From: Leucocoprinus leucothites | Taxonomy: Eukaryota; Basidiomycota; Agaricomycetes; Agaricales; Agaricaceae | Length of the DNA stretch: 64,000 nt | Assembly: GCA_013368445.1 (NCBI GenBank) | Contig: JAACJO010000010.1 | Coordinates: forward strand, 620,001 to 684,000 | Direction: 5' to 3' | Part shown: positions 58,380 through 64,000 of the stretch, piece after piece | Position numbering within the stretch: position 1 is the stretch's first letter | How the letters are laid out: each line of letters begins with the position of its first letter | Made by a program: the position numbers and the translations under genes | Notes under the pieces: model-generated | Seen by the model: only the letters and a program-made list of their open reading frames with translations | Told to the model about the DNA's origin: nothing | The model's database searches: none

Positions 58380-59144
58380 CTACTTTAAGTCTACAACTCC
58401 CGAGGATGCACATGAATCGATGTCAAAACCTTGACCAGGCTTGAAGCTCCTGACTTTGTACATTGTCCTCGTCCTCGACTTCTTCTTCCCTTCTTCATCA
58501 TCCGACACCTCAGGTAGAGGCCTAAAGCCGAGATTTTGCCACCAAGTGCGGGAAATTACACTCTGATCACCACCACCGGTTTTGTCTTTACTGCGAGTGG
58601 TAGTTTCCAGATCATGGTTAGCATAAATCACGTCCCCATCAACAGGCGAATATGTTCCCCAATGCCACTTCTCCCAGAAAGATTCATAAACCAAGCGCTT
58701 CTGAGATTTCTGCTGATACCGACGTAGCAGCCGGAAAGCGACGTATCCGAGAATTAAGAGCGCAAGGATACCACCGATGATACCAAAGATTATAGCTTTG
58801 GTGTGCTCCGATGAGGGAGATGGTCTGGCGCTTTCCGTGCTTGGATGTGAGAGCGATTGGGAGATGCTGGCCAAGGGTGGTGTGGACGATGTAGACACAT
58901 AGGAAGGGGTTGGATTAGGCGGCGACGATGTGAGCTGTGTAGCTGTAGTGGATGCGACGGATGGAGAATCTAAAGAGGGGGTTGGTGTATCCTGTGCCAG
59001 AGAGTCGGCTGGCAAGGGAGACAAGGAATCCTGTCTTTTCCCCCAGGCAGGTAAGAGATCTCGCACCACGTCTCGCGTGTGTTGAACGTCGTTGACTTCA
59101 CGGATATACATAAACCTGGGTTGAAGTCCGTTGGCAGGCGGCAT
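58380..59144 (-). CDS. Single-pass membrane protein, outlying member (no PPxY)
   Basis: A single-exon frame of 254 aa from ATG 59144. The N-terminal 40 residues (PPANGLQPRFMYIREVNDVQ) are followed by a Ser/Thr/Pro-rich region, one helix (AIIFGIIGGILALLILGYVA) and FRLLRRYQQKSQKR, so the N-terminus should be outside. The tail has WEKWHWGTYSPVDGDV, FRPLPEVSDDEEGKKK and a C-terminal FKPGQGFDIDSCASS. There is no coil and no PPxY. The RPLPEVS string recurs in the small membrane protein at 60.3 kb. Similar architecture to the cluster, but homology is not clear. Confidence 0.75.
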   Translation of the reverse strand: MPPANGLQPRFMYIREVNDVQHTRDVVRDLLPAWGKRQDSLSPLPADSLAQDTPTPSLDSPSVASTTATQLTSSPPNPTPSYVSTSSTPPLASISQSLSHPSTESARPSPSSEHTKAIIFGIIGGILALLILGYVAFRLLRRYQQKSQKRLVYESFWEKWHWGTYSPVDGDVIYANHDLETTTRSKDKTGGGDQSVISRTWWQNLGFRPLPEVSDDEEGKKKSRTRTMYKVRSFKPGQGFDIDSCASSGVVDLK

Positions 59145-60258
59145 GGAGTACAATAAGTGAGCTATGGAGGAAAGGAAATGCCGGGTCTAACTTGAAGCGT
59201 GAAGGGATAGAGGAACAATGAGAGTGTGGGAAGAAGGGAGTGTCTTTCAGTCCAGTCGAGTTAAAGGGAGAACGAAACTAGAGCCAAAAGATGATTCGCA
59301 AAGGCAGGGCTTTAAGAGGAAACCTCAGGAAAGCCAACGTAATTATTTACTGTACCCTGCTGAGCGCCCTGTTTTGGAGGCCTCACCTTTTCCATGATTT
59401 GCCCGTGATGAGCATGATTGATGTTAGCGAGAATTGAGTGTGATCGTGATTACCCCGCCCATTGGATGCTAGGTCGGTTGAGCTAATTCACCGATCAGGG
59501 CGGAGTGAGCGCTGAGGTGACAGGAGTCTTGCCACTGAGAAACCACTTACATTGATGCCATTCTACATCGTCTAAACACATTTTCAAAGAGAGGCTCGGA
59601 TGAGTTGTCAAGCTTTCTTAATCAACCCAGTGGACCGATGAGCTGATGATGTGGTCAAGAGGAAAGAATAGAAAACGCTTGAACAACGAGCTGCAATTCG
59701 GCTATCATTCCTCGATCTATATTTGGATGTCCCGTAACGGAACCGACCGAGGTAACCGATCCGAGCGCGTTCTGAGCGCGCTCTTGAACTCGAAGCTGAA
59801 CCCCAGATTCACTCTTTCATCCTTCATCAAGCAGCTCAGAGGCTGGTGTAATATTCTACGTCTTGCCTGGTCCCATAAAATGAAAATAGCCTCATGCAGA
59901 AGGAGCGCACCCGTGAGAGGACTCTGGGTTTGCTTATACGAGACGGTGGTGATTGGGAATGCTCCAGCTGGTTAGACGAAGAAGGGCCGTGTGTAATCGA
60001 ATCACAGCCTGCTGCAACACCTCAGGCACTGTGTACTCGGTAAATTCCATGGGCAAATCCAAAAATTGGACCTTGTTTTAACCGTTCATCCACTTTCGGC
60101 GCAGCTAACGGGTTTCCGTTCAACCAAAATTCTCCTGGACTTCTTTTGAGGGCACTCTCAACGACCAACGGTTGACGTTGGTGCCCCTCCTCTCTTTTGC
60201 AACTATCGCTCGTTAACCATCCGGACTCCGATTTTCCTCCTGAACAAGATACGTATCC
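59145..60258. other. Divergent intergenic region
   Basis: Holds the promoters of the minus-strand gene at 59144 and the plus-strand gene at 60259. No ORF with domain support. Confidence 0.45.
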
Positions 60259-60888
60259 ATGCCACTTGGAACGCTCAACATCGTCTTGGCTGCGCTGGCT
60301 GGGGTACTTCTCATCTTAGATATAGTGATGTTTGTGCTATGGCGGCGAAGCCAGAGACTTGCTTCGGCAGCAAAAGCATCTGCCAGACCCTTCACCATCG
60401 ACGGTTCCACGGTTGGCGCCCCCACGCCCTTACCACAGGACCCACTAGACTCGGTCCCGTATTCATTATCACCTTGCTATTCACGCGAGTCGTCCTTCCA
60501 GCAGCAATACATGTTGTCGACTTCGCAGTCACAACTTCACATGCCGCTGCCTCAAACCATCGAACTGGTCACACTTCCACGTTCTTCGCTAACTCCTCGC
60601 ATCTTTGCATACGAGGTCCCATCAGCCTCTACAAGCGCTGAGATGCTTGAATACAACCTCTCAATGAATGGCAAACGATCCCTCAACTCCTCACCTTGTT
60701 CCACACCAGGGAACTCCCGTACATGCCTTATCCCTCAGGGTTCGCCACACTTGCGACCTTTACCTGAAGTATCTCGACACGATTCGCCCACGACCATCAG
60801 GCCTCTACCTCGTACTCCTCTTGCGCCTCGTAGCAATGGTGCCAATGTAGAGTTATCGCGCTTTATAAGTATCCCACCGAAAGACTGA
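60259..60888 (+). CDS. Small membrane protein with N-terminal helix
   Basis: A single-exon frame of 209 aa. The helix (LNIVLAALAGVLLILDIVMF) begins only five residues from the start, with VLWRRSQRL behind it, so the protein has almost no outside part or the helix is a signal anchor. ARPFTIDG 15-20 residues after the helix matches the Pro-Phe motif of the PPxY family. The rest is Ser/Pro-rich and disordered, with HLRPLPEVSRHDSP near the end and no PPxY. It looks like a family member lacking the ectodomain. Confidence 0.75.
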   Translation: MPLGTLNIVLAALAGVLLILDIVMFVLWRRSQRLASAAKASARPFTIDGSTVGAPTPLPQDPLDSVPYSLSPCYSRESSFQQQYMLSTSQSQLHMPLPQTIELVTLPRSSLTPRIFAYEVPSASTSAEMLEYNLSMNGKRSLNSSPCSTPGNSRTCLIPQGSPHLRPLPEVSRHDSPTTIRPLPRTPLAPRSNGANVELSRFISIPPKD

Positions 60889-61288
60889 ACTGGTCAGTCC
60901 TATAGTACTGTGAGCGAGTCAATACCTTAAATCGCAATGCATTCTGACTTATTCTCCCGGTTAGGATCCAATCTGCGCGTCGTAGCTTACGATAAGAATT
61001 GTTGTCGAATCATTTACTGTCATTCCCAACAAGGAAATATGTTTCCCTGATTAACGGTTTGTACCAAAATGCTGATCCTTAGGCTCCAAGGTCCGTTGGT
61101 GTAAGGGATCATAACAACTGATATTAGTATCGCTAGTCCTGAATCAGCTCAACGGCTTTCTGTTGACGTCTAGTCGGTCCCACATCTAGTTGTATCAACT
61201 ATCTTTGATATTGACGGCCAAGGAACCAACGACAGAATAAGCTCGTAAAACTGATGCTCATTTTTTGCCTTTCTTCCTACTGCCCACC
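60889..61288. other. Intergenic, nothing seen
   Basis: A 400-bp spacer between two plus-strand genes. The promoter of the next gene must lie here; no TATA element is evident. Confidence 0.5.
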
Positions 61289-62269
61289 ATGGCATCCCAG
61301 GATCCTCAAGAGCTTCTCACTTCAACCTCGTTGTCCATTGGAACTTCGTTGGTTACCATTACCCGCACGCCAACGGATCCAACTGGTATTACCAGCGACC
61401 TCCCCCCTCCATTGACTACTATCTCTTGGGACAGTACAATCTTTCCTTCCACTCTTTCAGACAAGGCGCCAACCCCCGTGGTGGAAGTAAGCGCAAGCCT
61501 TTATACGTCAACTCTTGTTTGGACGGGGGTCTCTTTCCAAACACATACCATTTCCCCATCGGAAGGCCCCGGTCCCTCTCGGGCAGATTGGAATGCCACT
61601 GGGTCACCTTTGCCAACCGGGATGACCTCTAGTCACTCACCTGGCGTGGCGGTGACTGTAACGACACCATCTACTCTCCTATCGACACCTCCTCATCTTT
61701 CATCCCAATCAGCTGATACCCCGTTCACTTCCCTCTCAACAGTACCCAATAATAGCGCTGGTTCAGATGCCACAGAACATCAGGAGCGTGATACAAATCA
61801 CAAACTCGAGCACATCCTTCCGGCTATACTGATCCCTGTGACTTTCGTGGTCATAGCTTTGTACTTCGCCCTGCGGAGGCACCTACGCAACCTTTCCCAG
61901 GAACACCCTGATCCCACTCCGTTCCTCGCTATTACCACGACCTCTGCGTCCTCGGGCCTTGAGAGAAATATTCTCGCAAGAGCCGGGAAGTTGGGAAGGA
62001 AGCCCACTCAAGCACGAGTTGACGGTCCAACTACCACTCTCGTAGATCAACATGGGTCCATCCCTTGTGAGCCAAATGGAGCAAGTGGCGTACCAGATCA
62101 GCCTGTGCCCCATTCACTTCCACCTCTACCATCCAGCTTGTTAGAGCCCACCTTAACGGTTCCGGCAATTCAAGCAGAGATCTTGGATATACAAGCCCGA
62201 CTCGCAGATATCGAATGCAGACAGCCACCACCTCCACCACCTCAGTACAGCTCATATGTTGATCATTAA
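61289..62269 (+). CDS. PPxY-tailed single-pass membrane protein, single exon
   Basis: ATG at 61289 in a full CACCATGG context gives 326 aa without introns. The N-terminus MASQDPQELLTSTSLSIGTS is not a signal peptide. About 180 residues rich in Ser/Thr/Pro follow, with sequons NAT and NNS. One helix (ILPAILIPVTFVVIALYFAL) is followed by RRHLRNLSQ. Then PTPFLAIT (PF motif), a disordered part, the coil IQAEILDIQARLADIECRQ and a final PPPPPPQYSSYVDH, a PPxY within a proline run. As an intronless complete copy it is the cleanest evidence for a signal-peptide-less N-out topology in the family. Confidence 0.85.
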   Translation: MASQDPQELLTSTSLSIGTSLVTITRTPTDPTGITSDLPPPLTTISWDSTIFPSTLSDKAPTPVVEVSASLYTSTLVWTGVSFQTHTISPSEGPGPSRADWNATGSPLPTGMTSSHSPGVAVTVTTPSTLLSTPPHLSSQSADTPFTSLSTVPNNSAGSDATEHQERDTNHKLEHILPAILIPVTFVVIALYFALRRHLRNLSQEHPDPTPFLAITTTSASSGLERNILARAGKLGRKPTQARVDGPTTTLVDQHGSIPCEPNGASGVPDQPVPHSLPPLPSSLLEPTLTVPAIQAEILDIQARLADIECRQPPPPPPQYSSYVDH

Positions 62270-63344
62270 CGGCACAAAAGCAGTTCATCTTTGATGGAAT
62301 CGGTTGGTGGTTAAGTTACCCTTGTCAGCTCTGCATATAGTCGAGCCCCCGAATCTCCGTGAGACTTACTTAACCGAACGTACTTAAAAGCCGATAATAT
62401 ACCCCAGTTCTCACGGAGTATTATTTTACGGATGAAAGACGTAAACGGCACGAACTACCACGGCTGTGACGATGGCCAGGTCTATACCCCTTATTCCTTA
62501 TTCCGATGGCGGTGAAATCAAAGATCCAAGCTCGATGAACTTAAACCAGGCTGATCAAGGCTTGAGCATCACAATTCACCTCTGTTTTCGCCGATTAATC
62601 CCGACATAGGACCTAATACTATGAAGTGGGAAACCGTTGAAAGGTCGAGTTTATTAAGCCTTCGGGGTCTAGCTAGTGCCGGGGACTCAAATCGATGCTC
62701 ACCGAGACCTTGGTTTTGATCCCCTTGAGACGACCCCACTACGGTGGCTATATCATCTGATACGATGAGAAGAGCTAAAAAAGAAACTCCGCTACCAAAC
62801 GAGGTTAGTGTTCATGTTACACGAGGCAATGATAGCAGTCCACCACAACTCGGATAGAACATGACGAATACTCTAGAAAACTATGATGACCGACGGGTCT
62901 CGACTCTTGTCTATCCGTTACAGCGTTCCAATCCACCCCAACTTTGGCTTTGCATCTCCTTATCGATCTCCATTCGACCCAGGATTGCTCGCCTTGCATC
63001 ACTATTACCTATACTACCTTTTTACTGGTAAATTTTTTGTTTATATCTTTGTCTTCTCATCAATACTTACGAAAACACAAGCGTGGTCTAAACGTGAGTT
63101 TATACAAAAAACACAGTGACATAATAACCCGCTCCGTTCGAGATTGATATTCTACATACATGATATTCCAAGAGACATAAATAAACGTAGGCAAGGCGAT
63201 TATAGCATGTTCGGGCTCAGATAGATCCGGACAACTTATAGGTAACTAATGCGGACAAAGTTAAAGGACCAAGAGGAAGAAAAAAAACTCGCCCAGTCGC
63301 ATAGGGGAAATTGTGCGCATACACGATGACCATCGCTTCCCCAT
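62270..63344. other. Intergenic
   Basis: No supported gene. A weak inverted repeat (CTCCGTGAGA at about 62357 and TCTCACGGAG at about 62412) could form a short hairpin but has no other support. Confidence 0.45.
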
Positions 63345-64000
63345 CTATCGCCGATCAGGATCTTGCTCAATGTTGGATTCCGTGATCGTCCATGAATCAT
63401 TGTCCGACCCCTGGGTCGAACTAGGCGAGCGAGATCTAGACCTGGCAATCGAAGGTTCGGCTATGGGTTTAGAGCTGTCTTCAGTGGTCTTGGTCTCTTC
63501 GCCGTTCGGTTGTTTGGTGGCTACTGAATCGCTTCGTTGAGGCTTGGAGTTTAATCCGTTCATCTTCATTAGTGTTGACTGGAGTTTCTCAACCTCTTCC
63601 TTGTCCCGCCTCTCCTGAATCTTCTCTTTCTTTGCTTTCTTTTTTTCCTCCAACTCACTCTTCTCTTTCAGTGTATTCTCTGCCCATTCTTTCGCTTCCC
63701 TGACAGCTTTCTCGGGCTTGAATTTACACGTCAGTAAGAATCCTTGAAGTTCTGCGGTGGTGAATATTTTTTCTGGAATTTGGTCGGCAAAATCTTCTGC
63801 GAGGGAACTGACGAGAGACGCCTTTTCTTCATCCGAAGCCCCTTCCTTGGCAGACTCAGGGGCGCAGTGGGAGATGGGGAAGAACCGCTTGAAGAGAGCA
63901 GTGGCTTGTGGCCTCGCAGAATGATAATATTGAATCTTCTTATCTATGCGGCCGGGGCGAATAAGAGCATTATCAAGGTCTTCGATATGGTTCGTCTGGA
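63345..64000 (-). CDS. BCS1-like AAA ATPase, C-terminal part (5' end outside window)
   Basis: An open minus-strand frame enters at the right edge and stops at TAG 63345-63347. It begins QTNHIEDLDNALIRPGRIDK, the sensor and arginine-finger region (N-H then R-P-G-R) of BCS1-type AAA proteins, followed by KIQYYHSARPQATALFKRFF and the lid part FADQIPENIFTTAELQGFLL. BCS1 of yeast inserts the Rieske protein into complex III; basidiomycetes have many paralogues of unknown role, and this one cannot be assigned further. A Lys/Glu-rich coil (EKKKAKKEKIQERRDKEEVE) and a disordered acidic C-terminus extend beyond the usual end. Confidence 0.88.
   Translation of the reverse strand, partial: QTNHIEDLDNALIRPGRIDKKIQYYHSARPQATALFKRFFPISHCAPESAKEGASDEEKASLVSSLAEDFADQIPEKIFTTAELQGFLLTCKFKPEKAVREAKEWAENTLKEKSELEEKKKAKKEKIQERRDKEEVEKLQSTLMKMNGLNSKPQRSDSVATKQPNGEETKTTEDSSKPIAEPSIARSRSRSPSSTQGSDNDSWTITESNIEQDPDRR

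Noticed and set aside
62356..62422. Inverted repeat CTCCGTGAGA / TCTCACGGAG
   Set aside because: Ten-base arms about 45 bp apart with no target duplication or further end similarity; too weak for a mobile element or terminator call.

Overview
The window reads as nuclear DNA of a filamentous basidiomycete (Agaricomycete). Genes are split by very short introns (45-66 bp in the best models, GTATGT/GTGAGT donors). It holds an SRPK-like kinase, an OTU protease with a disordered tail, a BCS1-type AAA protein and an intact pogo/Fot1-type transposon. A Rhizoctonia/Ceratobasidium-like fungus is my guess from gene content; nothing in the sequence proves the species. I saw no rRNA, tRNA or CRISPR.

Most of the window is a gene-dense accessory locus of single-pass membrane proteins. 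From 1 to 35.7 kb, thirteen or fourteen related genes lie mostly head to tail on the minus strand. More relatives follow on the plus strand at 42.6-50.4, 55.8-57.4 and 61.3-62.3 kb, and looser relatives lie at 58.4 and 60.3 kb. The shared plan is a short Ser/Thr/Pro-rich N-terminal region, usually without a classical signal peptide; one membrane helix that often starts with an I-I-x-P-x-C pattern; a basic stop-transfer patch; a Pro-Phe motif 12-30 residues later; a disordered stretch; a short coiled coil around LEAxEA; and a C-terminal PPxY motif. PPxY is the classical ligand of WW domains such as those of Nedd4/Rsp5 ubiquitin ligases, so a family of sensors or adaptors under ubiquitin-dependent turnover is a reasonable inference. 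No function is shown directly.

Layout: 1-16.6 kb, eight family members, including one soluble relative with a triplicated motif. 17.3-18.7 kb, an SRPK-like kinase broken by one in-frame stop and carrying a GC-AG intron. 20.3-25.7 kb, three members, a 215-bp MITE-like element and a shared upstream motif. 27.7-37.5 kb, three tandem 2.5-kb units, each a membrane gene plus a piece of a neighbouring F-box-like gene; the middle membrane gene is frameshifted and the intact F-box-like gene closes the array. 37.6-40.5 kb, an OTU-domain protease divergent from it. 41.2-50.9 kb, a tandem segmental duplication of a membrane gene, the first copy destroyed by a nonsense codon and a 2,643-bp pogo/Fot1-like transposon. 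51.4-52.6 kb, a class I glutamine-amidotransferase-like gene. 55.8-62.3 kb, four further membrane proteins. 63.3-64 kb, the C-terminal part of a BCS1-like AAA ATPase running off the edge.

The housekeeping genes (OTU protease, amidotransferase, AAA ATPase, F-box-like protein) look conserved and single copy. The membrane-protein genes show tandem duplication, exon loss, minisatellite growth and pseudogenisation, as expected of a fast-evolving surface or sensor family. Intron boundaries were worked out by eye; where the total coding length divides by three and the frames join, I give the joined model in the entry.
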